The position numbers and the translations under genes were made by a program. Of a DNA stretch of 64,000 bases, positions 28,418-36,218 are shown in pieces; within the stretch, counting starts at the first letter, position 1; each line of letters begins with the position of its first letter. The notes beneath the pieces are model-generated. The model made no database searches, had not been told where the DNA came from, and saw only the letters and a program-made list of their open reading frames with translations. Source of the DNA: Phycisphaerales bacterium (GTDB lineage: Bacteria; Planctomycetota; Phycisphaerae; Phycisphaerales; SM1A02); assembly GCA_022446885.1 (NCBI GenBank), contig JAKVBU010000012.1:1-64000 (forward strand), written 5' to 3'.

Positions 28418-29929
28418 ATGGCCAATGTTGTCGATCGACGGCTGATCGTCGGAATGGAAGTGCATGTTGAATTGGCCACCCAGGCCAAGATGTTCACCCC
28501 TGCCGCCAACGTCGCACACCCATCGTGCTACGACGCCGAGCCCAACACCCTGTGCGATCCAGTCTCCATCGCACTTCCCGGGGCGCTTCCAACGATGAAC
28601 CACGAGGCGCTTGAGATGGCGATGCTCGTGGGCATGGCCCTTGGATGCCGGATTGCCGATCGCTGCCAGTGGGACCGCAAGAACTACTTCTATCCGGATC
28701 TGCCCAAGGGCTATCAGATCAGCCAGTATGAACACCCCATCTGTGGGCCAGGCTGCATGACCTTTGATGGCATCGACGGACCTGCGCAGGTGCGCATCAC
28801 CAGAGCGCACCTTGAAGAAGACACCGGTAAGAGCGGCCATGAGTTGCCGGGGGGGCGAACAATCGAGGGCTCCATCGTTGACTTCAATCGGGCGGGATCA
28901 CCTCTGCTGGAAATTGTGACCGAGCCCGACATCAAGAGTGCCGCGGATGCGGTGGCGTTCGGCCGCGAGTTGCGGGCCATCTGCCGGACGCTTGGCGTGA
29001 CCGAGGGCATCATGCAGAAGGGCCACATGCGGTTTGAGCCCAATATCAACCTCGAACTGACGCTTGAAGATGGCTCAAGCGTTCGAACGCCGGTCGTCGA
29101 GATCAAGAACCTCAATTCATTCAGGGCGCTGGAACAGTCGATCGAGCACGAGATCGAACGTCAGGAGGCCCAGTGGCTCGAGGACGGCGTTGAAATGGGC
29201 CCAGGCGTGAAGTCAACCCGCGGCTGGGATGAGCGAGCAGGCCGAACGTTGTTGCAGCGGGCCAAGGAAGACGCCCACGACTACCGGTACTTCCCCGAGC
29301 CAGATCTCGTTCCACTTGTGATCGATCAGGACTGGAAAGACCGCATCGGCGGCCGTCTTGTGGAACTGCCCATGGCTCGGCGTGGGCGTTGGCGGGAGAC
29401 CTTCCAGATCAGCGCCAAGGATGCAAATGCGTTGGCTCAAGAGCCTCGGACATCAGACTTCTTTGAGGCTTGCGTCGCGGCAATGGTCAAAGGTGGCATG
29501 GATGAGGTGTCCGCCGGGCAGGCTGCCGCGAAGCTGCTGCTCAATGCCGGAGCCCGAGAGGCTCGAGACCGGGGATCTGCGATTGAGCGCGTGGGGATCA
29601 CCGTTGAGCAGGTTGCGCAACTGTCAATCATGCGGCACGCTGGCGATGTGGGCTCTACTGCTGCCGACGAACTCTTCACGGCACTGTGCGACAGTGACGA
29701 GCCCGCAGCTGATGCCGCCCAGCGACTAGGACTGCTTCAGGTGAGCGACGCCGGAGCGCTCGATGCCTGGATCGACGAGGCCGTCGCGGCCCACCCACAA
29801 GCTGCCGAAGACTTCGCAGCGGGCAAGGATGCCGCCATGGGCCGGATCATGGGCCACGTGATGAAGGCCAGCGGCGGCAGCGCCGACGCATCCAAGGTGC
29901 GCACTCGATTGATCGAACGACTGCGTTGA
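28418..29929 (+). CDS. gatB: Aspartyl/glutamyl-tRNA(Asn/Gln) amidotransferase subunit B
   Basis: 503 residues. GatB signatures are clear: IVGMEVHVELATQAKMF, AEPNTLCDPVSIALPGALPT, CQWDRKNYFYPDLPKGYQIS, HLEEDTGKSGHE, VDFNRAGSPLLEIVTEPD and FEPNINLEL. The C-terminal YqeY-like helical domain ends the protein. GatB binds misacylated Glu-tRNA(Gln) or Asp-tRNA(Asn) and feeds it to GatA for amidation, so this organism probably lacks a glutaminyl- or asparaginyl-tRNA synthetase, or uses both routes. gatA and gatC are not in this window. The stop lies 13 bases from the convergent cyclophilin gene. Confidence 0.95.
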   Translation: MANVVDRRLIVGMEVHVELATQAKMFTPAANVAHPSCYDAEPNTLCDPVSIALPGALPTMNHEALEMAMLVGMALGCRIADRCQWDRKNYFYPDLPKGYQISQYEHPICGPGCMTFDGIDGPAQVRITRAHLEEDTGKSGHELPGGRTIEGSIVDFNRAGSPLLEIVTEPDIKSAADAVAFGRELRAICRTLGVTEGIMQKGHMRFEPNINLELTLEDGSSVRTPVVEIKNLNSFRALEQSIEHEIERQEAQWLEDGVEMGPGVKSTRGWDERAGRTLLQRAKEDAHDYRYFPEPDLVPLVIDQDWKDRIGGRLVELPMARRGRWRETFQISAKDANALAQEPRTSDFFEACVAAMVKGGMDEVSAGQAAAKLLLNAGAREARDRGSAIERVGITVEQVAQLSIMRHAGDVGSTAADELFTALCDSDEPAADAAQRLGLLQVSDAGALDAWIDEAVAAHPQAAEDFAAGKDAAMGRIMGHVMKASGGSADASKVRTRLIERLR

Positions 29930-29941
29930 GGCCCAGAGCGA

Positions 29942-30415
29942 TCAGGCTTCCAGCACGCTGACGGTGTTCATGGTCTGGGGTTCAGTGGGTGCATCGCCCG
30001 GACCAGTGGAACAGGTGCCGATTGATCGGACAGCGTCCAAGCCATCAATCACCTTGCCGAAGGCTGTGTAGTTACCGTCGAGATGTTGACAGTGATCTCG
30101 ACCAAGGCAGACGAAAAACTGGCTGCCGGCCGAATTGGGGTCTGCTGATCGGGCCATGGAGAGCACGCCCTCGTGGTGCTCGCGGTCATTGAACTCAGCA
30201 TCAACATTCCAGCCGGGACCACCTGTTCCGTCGCCCTTGGGGCAGCCGCCCTGAATGACGAATCCGGAAATGACTCGATGGAAACTCAGGCCGTCGTAGA
30301 AGCCATCGCCGGCCAACTTCAGAAAGTTGTCCACGTGCTTGGGGGCGACGTCATTCCAGAGTTCAATTGTGATGTCGCCGGCCGAGGTTTGAATCAGTGC
30401 TTTGGGATAGGACAT
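29942..30415 (-). CDS. Cyclophilin-type peptidyl-prolyl cis-trans isomerase
   Basis: 157 residues, a single-domain cyclophilin. Motifs: GDITIELWNDVAPKHVDNFL, GLSFHRVISGFVIQGGCPKG, with the catalytic Arg in FHRV, then GVLSMARSADPNSAGSQFFV and YTAFGKVIDGLDAV. No signal peptide, so cytoplasmic. It speeds proline isomerisation in protein folding. It contains several extra Cys residues (GGCPKG, FFVCLG, DHCQHL, GTCSTG). It is the second gene of a minus-strand pair with the protein at 30437, with a 21-base gap. Confidence 0.93.
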   Translation of the reverse strand: MSYPKALIQTSAGDITIELWNDVAPKHVDNFLKLAGDGFYDGLSFHRVISGFVIQGGCPKGDGTGGPGWNVDAEFNDREHHEGVLSMARSADPNSAGSQFFVCLGRDHCQHLDGNYTAFGKVIDGLDAVRSIGTCSTGPGDAPTEPQTMNTVSVLEA

Positions 30416-30436
30416 CCCCGCATGATATCGAGCACT

Positions 30437-31219
30437 TCAACGGCTGAGGTTCTCGCGCTCACGCGGCACTCGCCAGCCTGAAGGCAACAGAAACCGACGA
30501 CCTCGATAGTGCTGCACGGTTCCGCTGATGAGCATCGGTTGGCCCGGCCCAGTCTGCCGAGTCTTGCGCACGAGCTCGTTGAGCACTTTCGATGGCAGCA
30601 GAATCAGCCGATCTTCGGCGCCATGGTGGCTGTCGGCGTCGAGCAGCAGGATCCAGGCACCCGCCTTGTCTCGGCTGATGCGGCCTCGGCGAGATACCAA
30701 CACCAGATCATCGGCGACATCGGCGCTCATCTCATCGTCTGGTCGTTCCCGAATCCCCCGCCGAAGCGTGGACACTGCGGACTCAAGATCAGCCACGATG
30801 TCGGCCACGCTCTCGTCATCACCCGCATCAGTTGGTCCCTCAGGAATCTCAGGGACCTCTGTAGGCACGTCTCTGGTGGCCAACGCCTCTTCTCGCTCCA
30901 CATGAACAGGAAGCAGCCAGTTGCGACCTGCAAAAACCGTCAACGCACCGGTCACTTCAACAGGATCATTTGGGGAAGAGGCGTGGACTGATTCGAGTCG
31001 CTCCAGCACGCGGGAGGGAAGCACATGAAACTCTCGTAGCCGGCCGTCAGCGGGGGCGTCATCCCCTGTCAGGCGCAAGATCAGTCCTCCTCCGGATTTG
31101 GCTGGACTCAGGACGCCCGTAGCCTGAGATACAACTGTCCCCTCCGGCAGTAAGGGGGCCCGCATGGGGGCCTCGTCTGCTTGCATCCCACACAGCGCCA
31201 AACAGAGCCAAATCATCAT
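30437..31219 (-). CDS. Secreted protein with two copies of an unrecognised beta-rich domain
   Basis: 260 residues with a short signal peptide (MMIWLCLALCGMQA). Two copies of a domain of about 85 residues are visible. Copy 1 contains EFHVLPSRVLERLES, VEVTGALTVFAGRNWLLPV; copy 2 contains RLILLPSKVLNELVR, MLISGTVQHYRGRRFLLPS. The shared pattern is LLPS-(K/R)-VL, V-(T/S)-G and GR-(N/R)-(W/F)-LLP, suggestive of an OB-like barrel. Between them lies an acidic linker (DAGDDESVADIVADLESAVS). No function is known to me. It is upstream of cyclophilin and just before the tRNA-Cys gene, which is divergent. Confidence 0.65.
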   Translation of the reverse strand: MMIWLCLALCGMQADEAPMRAPLLPEGTVVSQATGVLSPAKSGGGLILRLTGDDAPADGRLREFHVLPSRVLERLESVHASSPNDPVEVTGALTVFAGRNWLLPVHVEREEALATRDVPTEVPEIPEGPTDAGDDESVADIVADLESAVSTLRRGIRERPDDEMSADVADDLVLVSRRGRISRDKAGAWILLLDADSHHGAEDRLILLPSKVLNELVRKTRQTGPGQPMLISGTVQHYRGRRFLLPSGWRVPRERENLSR

Positions 31220-31244
31220 TCTCGGAGCCTATCCGCTTTTCCCT

Positions 31245-31272
31245 TCCAATCGCGCTGGCGTTTGGTAAGATG
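31245..31272 (+). promoter_or_regulatory. Possible promoter of tRNA-Cys
   Basis: A -10-like TAAGAT at 31267-31272 lies 16 bases after a weak -35-like TTCCAA at 31245-31250. The -10 ends 38 bases before the tRNA 5' end. The -35 match is poor, so this is only a candidate. Confidence 0.3.
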
Positions 31273-31310
31273 TCGGTGGCTCGCGGTGTATCCTGCCCCG
31301 TCCAATTCAG

Positions 31311-31384
31311 GGCCGTGTACCCAAGTGGACTAAGGGGACGGATTGCAAATCCGTTATTCGTGGGTTCGAATCCCACCGCGGCCT
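31311..31384 (+). tRNA. tRNA-Cys (anticodon GCA)
   Basis: Full cloverleaf. Acceptor stem GGCCGTG pairs with CGCGGCC (one U-G), the D stem is CCC/GGG, the anticodon stem ACGGA/TCCGT encloses TTGCAAA, and the T arm is GTGGG-TTCGAAT-CCCAC. The anticodon GCA is at 31345-31347. Position 73 is T, the identity base for tRNA-Cys. CCA is not encoded. A strong hairpin with a T-run follows 20 bases later. Confidence 0.93.
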
Positions 31385-31404
31385 TCAACTTGCCCCCCCT
31401 CAAG

Positions 31405-31441
31405 CCCCTGAGTGAGCTCTTCGAGTTCCTCGGGGGTTTTT
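31405..31441 (+). terminator. Intrinsic terminator after tRNA-Cys
   Basis: The arms CCCCTGAG (31405-31412) and CTCGGGGG (31429-31436) pair over eight positions with one T-G. The 16-base loop contains a further CTC/GAG pair. Five T residues follow (31437-31441). It lies 20 bases downstream of the tRNA and before the response regulator gene at 31567. Confidence 0.8.
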
Positions 31442-31566
31442 CTTTGCGCCATCTGCCGTCGTTGTACTGCCTTCCCACAGTGGGCTGCGGGGCTCTTGTG
31501 CGGCCTGCTTGTGTGGCCTGATGCCAGAGAGCAGGGTTCACCTGCGAATATGCTGCGGCTCTCGCC

Positions 31567-32268
31567 ATGGCCACAACGCACATCCTGATCATTGAGGACG
31601 AGCCTGAGATCGCGGAGCTCATTGCGCTCAATCTCGACACTGCCGGCATGAGGGCGGAGGCTGCCGCGTCGGGAGAAGCAGGCTTGTCAGCAATGGAGAC
31701 GACCATGCCGGATCTTGTGGTGCTCGATCTCATGCTTCCTGGCATTGACGGGCTCGAGGTGTGCCGAAGGCTCAAGTACGAGGCGGCGACACGATCTCTG
31801 CCGATCATCATGCTGACCGCTCGTGGCGAAGAGGCTGACATCGTCGCCGGACTTGAGATGGGGGCGGATGACTACATGGTCAAGCCGTTCAGCCCCCGGG
31901 AGCTTGTGGCGCGGATTCGTGCGGTACTGCGGCGTGACGAACCTGCACCTCATGAGGATGCCCGCAGCCGCAAGGCCGAGGGCATTCGAATTGACGCCGA
32001 TCGCCACGAGGTATTGGTTGACGGGGTGGCCGTCGAACTCACCCTGACCGAGTTTCAGATTCTCCGGTACCTGGCCCAACGTCCGGGATTTGTTCGCACC
32101 AGAGATCAGATCATCGAGGCGGCTCATGGGCCCCACGTGATCATGTCAGGGCGAACAATCGACGTTCACATCACCGCCCTTCGCAAGAAACTGGCGCATC
32201 GCGGCGGGTCTATCGAAACTGTTCGAGGTGTGGGATATCGCATCGATACGTCGGTGCTGCTCGCATGA
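31567..32268 (+). CDS. phoB: OmpR/PhoB-family response regulator
   Basis: 233 residues. Receiver domain 1-120: acidic pocket E10-D11-E12, phosphoacceptor Asp54 in VVLDLMLPG, Thr84 in IMLTARG and Lys106 in DDYMVKPF. The C-terminal winged-helix DNA-binding domain has FQILRYLAQRPGFVRTRDQI and VHITALRKKL with GVGYRI at the end. This is closest to the PhoB type that controls phosphate starvation genes, but the symbol is by similarity only, since no pst or phoU genes are nearby. It overlaps the kinase gene by four bases (ATGA). Confidence 0.8.
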   Translation: MATTHILIIEDEPEIAELIALNLDTAGMRAEAAASGEAGLSAMETTMPDLVVLDLMLPGIDGLEVCRRLKYEAATRSLPIIMLTARGEEADIVAGLEMGADDYMVKPFSPRELVARIRAVLRRDEPAPHEDARSRKAEGIRIDADRHEVLVDGVAVELTLTEFQILRYLAQRPGFVRTRDQIIEAAHGPHVIMSGRTIDVHITALRKKLAHRGGSIETVRGVGYRIDTSVLLA

Positions 32269-33479
32269 TGAGTTGGTCGGCTTGTTGTGGGTTGGCCGCG
32301 ACGGGGCTCGCCACTTCAGCGTCAGACGCACCAGACGTGGGAGCGCAGTGGCTGCCATGGATGCTTCTGGCTGCGATCGTGTTGGCCGGTCCGTGTGTGG
32401 TCACTTGGCTGCACCATCGTCATCAGGCCCGTTGCCGTGGACTTGAGGGTGAGTTGACCGAGGTCCGCGGCATGCTGGATGCCATGGACATCGCGGTGCT
32501 TTCGGTTGATCGAGAAGGCGTGGTTCGATACATCAACGCAGCCGCCCGAGACCTACTGCAACTGCCCAGCCAGCCTCTCTCTGGTCAGACACTGAGCGAT
32601 TTGAGCGTTGACGAAGCGGTCAGCACCTTCGTCAAGGAGGCACGTGCACGAGACGGCGCCCATCGAGATGAGCGAGCCTTGGCTGGCAATCCCGGATGCG
32701 AGGTTGTCATGCTCTCTGAGCCGGTGCACTCAGCTGCGGCCGGGGACATCGTTCTCGTGCTCGACGATGTCACTCGCCTGCGCCGCCTTGAATCGGTTCG
32801 ATCAGATTTCGCCGCCAATGTCTCACATGAGTTGCGCACACCGATCACAGCCATTCAAGGCTACGCGGAGTTGCTGGTCGAGCAGCCTGGGCCAGCGGAC
32901 CACGCCGAGGTCATTCTGCGAAATGCCCGCCGGCTTTCGAACATCATCGAGGATCTGCTGGCGTTGGCACGGCTGGAGGACTCCGCTCAGGCTCAAGCAC
33001 TGGTGCTGTCTTCGGTGGCCATTCACGACTTGCTCGATGCGGTGGCTCGCGCATCAGAGGAGGAGGCTCAGCAGGAGGGAGTCTCGCTGAGCGTGGACTG
33101 TGATGACCTGCTGGTGTGCAATGGGAGCAGGCCCCTGCTTGAGCAGGCGATTGGCAATCTGGTGACAAATGCCATCCGCTACGGCGGCGGAGGTTCAACC
33201 GTCAAGTTGGAGGCTCGCAGAGTTGATCCTGACTTGGCGGCAATCAACGTGATTGACCATGGTCCGGGTATATCCGACGAGCATCACGCCCGAGTATTCG
33301 AACGCTTCTACCGAATTGACCGAGGCCGTAGCCGTCAGGTTGGCGGTACCGGGTTGGGGCTGGCGATCGTCAAGCACATCGCCCTGGCGCACGGAGGAAG
33401 TGTCTCACTGTCAGCGACGCCAGGCGGCGGCTGCACGTTTTCACTGCTCTTGCCACTTGATGACGACACGTCTGAGTGA
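32265..33479 (+). CDS. phoR: PhoR-like sensor histidine kinase
   Basis: 404 residues. One N-terminal membrane segment at about residues 30-49, then a PAS-like domain (MDIAVLSVDREGVVRYINAA). The HisKA domain carries the phosphorylated His188 in ANVSHELRTP. The ATPase domain has the N box NLVTNAIRYGGGG, DHGPGISDEHHARVF (G1), FYRIDRGRSRQ and GGTGLGLAIVKHI (G2). It should autophosphorylate and phosphorylate the PhoB-like regulator encoded immediately upstream. The assignment as a phosphate sensor is inference from similarity. The 18-base gap to the convergent nickel superoxide dismutase gene contains no obvious terminator. Confidence 0.8.
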   Translation: MMSWSACCGLAATGLATSASDAPDVGAQWLPWMLLAAIVLAGPCVVTWLHHRHQARCRGLEGELTEVRGMLDAMDIAVLSVDREGVVRYINAAARDLLQLPSQPLSGQTLSDLSVDEAVSTFVKEARARDGAHRDERALAGNPGCEVVMLSEPVHSAAAGDIVLVLDDVTRLRRLESVRSDFAANVSHELRTPITAIQGYAELLVEQPGPADHAEVILRNARRLSNIIEDLLALARLEDSAQAQALVLSSVAIHDLLDAVARASEEEAQQEGVSLSVDCDDLLVCNGSRPLLEQAIGNLVTNAIRYGGGGSTVKLEARRVDPDLAAINVIDHGPGISDEHHARVFERFYRIDRGRSRQVGGTGLGLAIVKHIALAHGGSVSLSATPGGGCTFSLLLPLDDDTSE

Positions 33480-33497
33480 CGCCCCTTCATCACTTGT

Positions 33498-34088
33498 TCA
33501 GGAGCCAGCTACGTGCTCATGTGAGTGATCATGGCCGTGCTCATGGTCATGATCGTGGCAGTGGTCATGCTCGTGATCGTGGATCGTCGTACTGAATGCG
33601 GCGGGGGCAGGCGTGTCAGTCGTCACGTACCAGGGAGCGACGGCGTCGATCGCGGCATCCAGTTCATCACATGCGGCTGTATCCACCTGTTGCTTGCACT
33701 TCATCGCTGCAACCAACACCCGGTGGAATCCCTGCAACTGCGCCAGATAGGTGGCGTGTCCGGATTCACCGGCTGGCGCTGCCTTGACGCGCTGCGTCAG
33801 GAAGTAGGAAGAGGCAACATCCTGAATGCCTTGAGCGTGGTCTTCCTTCACCGTGACCCAACGTGCGGCTTGATTGAACCCTTCTACGGTTCCGGCCGCG
33901 TACTGCTTGCGCATCTCGGTCATCGCCTTGCGGATGGTGAGGGCATCCTCACGCATCTGCTTGATGCGAGCGTCATCGTCGTAGATGCCACAGGGCATCT
34001 GGCAATGGGCCGTGGCGTTGCCTGATCCGGCGAGAAGACAGGCGGACAGCAGCATCAGGGCGAACAGCGACTTGCGAAAGATGGCCAT
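33498..34088 (-). CDS. sodN: Nickel-containing superoxide dismutase with signal peptide and His-rich tail
   Basis: 196 residues. The signal peptide (MAIFRKSLFALMLLSACLLA, cleavage after TA-27) would expose His28 as the mature N-terminus. The nickel hook HCQMPCGIY follows directly, with His1, Cys2, Cys6 and Tyr9 of the known NiSOD (HCDLPCGVY); Asp3 is replaced by Gln. The helical bundle follows (WVTVKEDHAQGIQDVASSYF). NiSOD converts superoxide to oxygen and peroxide. The last 30 residues contain 12 His strictly alternating with Asp/Glu/Cys/Gly/Ser, which ordinary NiSOD lacks; a metal-storage role is plausible. In Streptomyces a separate SodX protease cuts the leader; here a signal peptidase seems to do so. 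Confidence 0.88.
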   Translation of the reverse strand: MAIFRKSLFALMLLSACLLAGSGNATAHCQMPCGIYDDDARIKQMREDALTIRKAMTEMRKQYAAGTVEGFNQAARWVTVKEDHAQGIQDVASSYFLTQRVKAAPAGESGHATYLAQLQGFHRVLVAAMKCKQQVDTAACDELDAAIDAVAPWYVTTDTPAPAAFSTTIHDHEHDHCHDHDHEHGHDHSHEHVAGS

Positions 34089-34151
34089 AGTGGAGTTCCT
34101 ACTCAGGGTTGATCTGGGACGCTGAGGATACCGGGTCGCACCAAGTGAGGC

Positions 34152-35747
34152 TTACTTGCAGTCAAAGGTACTTGCATCGGCCTGAGCCCACACCTTCTGC
34201 CATCGCTCTCCGCCGCCGCCTTCCTTCAACTCACCGGGCTGGAGGAACTCATAGATGCTCGAGTAATTTCGGACATCAGTGGGCGAAACCCGACGGCTGA
34301 TGTGGTCAGGCGTCAGTTCATCAGGGTGCTCGAGGCCTGCCGCGGCCACAACCTGTGACAGTGCTTCCAACGTGTTCCGGTGATACATGTGCACGCGTTT
34401 GGCCTTGTCCGGAATGACCAAGCCCCGGAACAGTCGCTTGTCCTGCGTGGCGACTCCTACGGGGCAGGTATTGGTGTGGCACCGCTCAGCCTGAATGCAG
34501 CCCACCGCGAACATGAAGGCACGGGCCGCGTTGCACCAGTCGGCTCCCATAGCCATGCGGGACGCGATGTCGAAGGCCGTTGCGATCTTGGCGCTGCAGG
34601 CAATCTTGAGGTGATCGCGCACGCCTGCGCCGACAAGCGCGTTCTGCGCGAATAGAAGGCCCTCTGTCAGCGGCACACCCATGTGGTCGAGAAACTCCTC
34701 CGGCCCCGCACCTGTTCCGCCCTCGGCACCGTCGATGACTATGAAGTCGGGATAGATCTCGGTCTCGATCATCGCTTTGCAAATCGCCGCAAACTCGTAC
34801 GGGCGACCGATGCACATTTTGAAGCCAGCGGGCTTGCCGCCGCTGAGATCACGGAGCTTCGCCGTGAATTCCAGCAGTTCGATCGGTGTCGTGAACGCAG
34901 TGTGGTAGGCAGGAGAGATGCAGTCTTCGCCCTGTGGCACCTTTCGCACAGCCGCAATCTCAGCGTTTACCTTCGGCCCCGGGAGCACGCCACCGTGCCC
35001 AGCCTTGGCACCCTGTGAGACCTTGATCTCGACCATCTTGATCTGTTCAAGTTGAGAGGTCTCCTGAAAGAGCGATGGTTCGAAGTTGCCTTCCTTGTCA
35101 CGACACCCGAAGTACCCGCTGCCGATCTCCCAGACCAGATCGCCGCCATGCTTCTGGTGATACGGGCTGCAGCCACCTTCGCCGGTGTCGTGATAGAACC
35201 CGCCCATCTTGGCACCCTTATTGAGTGCCTCCAGTGCATTGGGGCTCAGGGCGCCAAAACTCATCGCCGAGATGTTCAGAATGGAGGCGGAGTAGGGCTT
35301 GCTGCACTGATGGTTTCCGACTGTCACACGAAAGTCACCGTCACTCTCGGGCTTGGGTGCAATCGAGTGCGTGATGAACTGATACTCGCTGTCGTACACA
35401 TCAAGTTCGGTACCGAAGGGTTTGACGCCCTCCACATTCTTGGCCCGCTCATAGACAACCGATCGAACGACGCGGTTGTATGGGCGTCCTTCAGTGTCCG
35501 TCTCGACGAAGTACTGCATCATCTCCGGCCGGATCGACTCGAAGAAGAAGCGAAGGTGCCCGAGGATGGGGTAGTTTCGGAGAATGCTGTGATGCGGTTG
35601 AAAACGATCCCAAGTGCCAACTAGAGCAAACGGTGCGGCGAGGATAAGCCCGAAGTACCACGGCCAGGCCACAAGCAGCCCCAGAACGACGCATGCGGCC
35701 GTCATGACAATGCCAGTAATCCAGAGCAACAGACAAACTGCACGCAT
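34152..35747 (-). CDS. FMN-binding glutamate synthase-like protein with N-terminal membrane anchor
   Basis: 531 residues from ATG 35747 (GGAGG eight bases upstream; an in-frame start lies seven codons earlier). Two membrane helices lead, about residues 1-50. The body is the glutamate synthase central/FMN domain: ISAMSFGALSPNALEALNKG, GEGGCSPYHQKHGGDLVWEI, VSQGAKAGHGGVLPG, DGAEGGTGAGPEEFLDHMG. The 3Fe-4S Cys motif C-x5-C-x4-C is present in GCIQAERCHTNTCPVGVATQ. It is a short, stand-alone GltB-type protein without the amidotransferase half, so it may not make glutamate from glutamine itself. Members of this family are common in bacteria and poorly characterised. Confidence 0.85.
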   Translation of the reverse strand: MRAVCLLLWITGIVMTAACVVLGLLVAWPWYFGLILAAPFALVGTWDRFQPHHSILRNYPILGHLRFFFESIRPEMMQYFVETDTEGRPYNRVVRSVVYERAKNVEGVKPFGTELDVYDSEYQFITHSIAPKPESDGDFRVTVGNHQCSKPYSASILNISAMSFGALSPNALEALNKGAKMGGFYHDTGEGGCSPYHQKHGGDLVWEIGSGYFGCRDKEGNFEPSLFQETSQLEQIKMVEIKVSQGAKAGHGGVLPGPKVNAEIAAVRKVPQGEDCISPAYHTAFTTPIELLEFTAKLRDLSGGKPAGFKMCIGRPYEFAAICKAMIETEIYPDFIVIDGAEGGTGAGPEEFLDHMGVPLTEGLLFAQNALVGAGVRDHLKIACSAKIATAFDIASRMAMGADWCNAARAFMFAVGCIQAERCHTNTCPVGVATQDKRLFRGLVIPDKAKRVHMYHRNTLEALSQVVAAAGLEHPDELTPDHISRRVSPTDVRNYSSIYEFLQPGELKEGGGGERWQKVWAQADASTFDCK

Positions 35748-35749
35748 GT

Positions 35750-36106
35750 TCAAACCCTCCTGCACCACGGTGCGATTGAGTCGATGCTAGTGGAACTTCC
35801 AAGCTGCGGTGTATCACTTCCAGGCAGACTGCTCGGCGTCGATTGACCAATCGCTACCAAAGAAGCCAGCGCCCTCGATCGCATCCTCACCACTCTCCAG
35901 CACTTGAGATCGGGCAATGAACCAGTCGGGCCACCCGACACCGGCCAAAAAGAGTGGAAACGTGGCGCCCAGGCGTCTGCCCTCGGGGCCAGTTCCCGCG
36001 ATTGCCGCCACCGACGCCAGGCATCACGCACGTCAGAGATGACATCGACCTGAACCGGGTGCAGCACGGCGGAGTGCAGGCAGAGCAGTAGTGTTGAGAG
36101 CGTCAT
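35750..36106 (-). CDS. Doubtful small secreted protein, possibly frameshifted
   Basis: A 118-codon frame with an N-terminal signal-like segment (MTLSTLLLCLHSAVLHPVQV). After about residue 45 the composition becomes unlike a protein, while the second frame over 35814-36011 reads LGATFPLFLAGVGWPDWFIA and on to SDWSIDAEQSAWK, which looks more natural. The pattern suggests one gene with a frameshift around 35990-36030, or a chance frame. The stop overlaps the start region of the gene at 34152. No recognised domain, and no good ribosome site upstream of 36106. Confidence 0.25.
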   Translation of the reverse strand: MTLSTLLLCLHSAVLHPVQVDVISDVRDAWRRWRQSRELAPRADAWAPRFHSFWPVSGGPTGSLPDLKCWRVVRMRSRALASLVAIGQSTPSSLPGSDTPQLGSSTSIDSIAPWCRRV

Positions 36107-36138
36107 GAAGCGAGAGCCTACCCGGTTCAGCTTCTGGC

Positions 36139-36174
36139 AAAAACAACCGGAGACCCTTGTGACAGGGCCTCCGG
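36139..36174 (-). terminator. Intrinsic terminator of the 36219-38258 gene
   Basis: On the minus strand, CCGGAGGCCCT (36174-36164) and AGGGTCTCCGG (36157-36147) pair over 11 positions with one mismatch around a 6-base loop. A T-rich run (TTGTTTTTG) follows at 36146-36138. It sits 45 bases after the stop of the large secreted-protein gene. Confidence 0.75.
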
Positions 36175-36218
36175 GCTCTCTCCCCGCCTCCCGGCGGGCT
36201 ATTCAATGTGCAGTGGGA

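Noticed and set aside
31059-31841. Minus-strand frame of 260 codons
   Set aside because: It covers the tRNA-Cys, its terminator and the start of the response regulator, so it cannot be a real gene.
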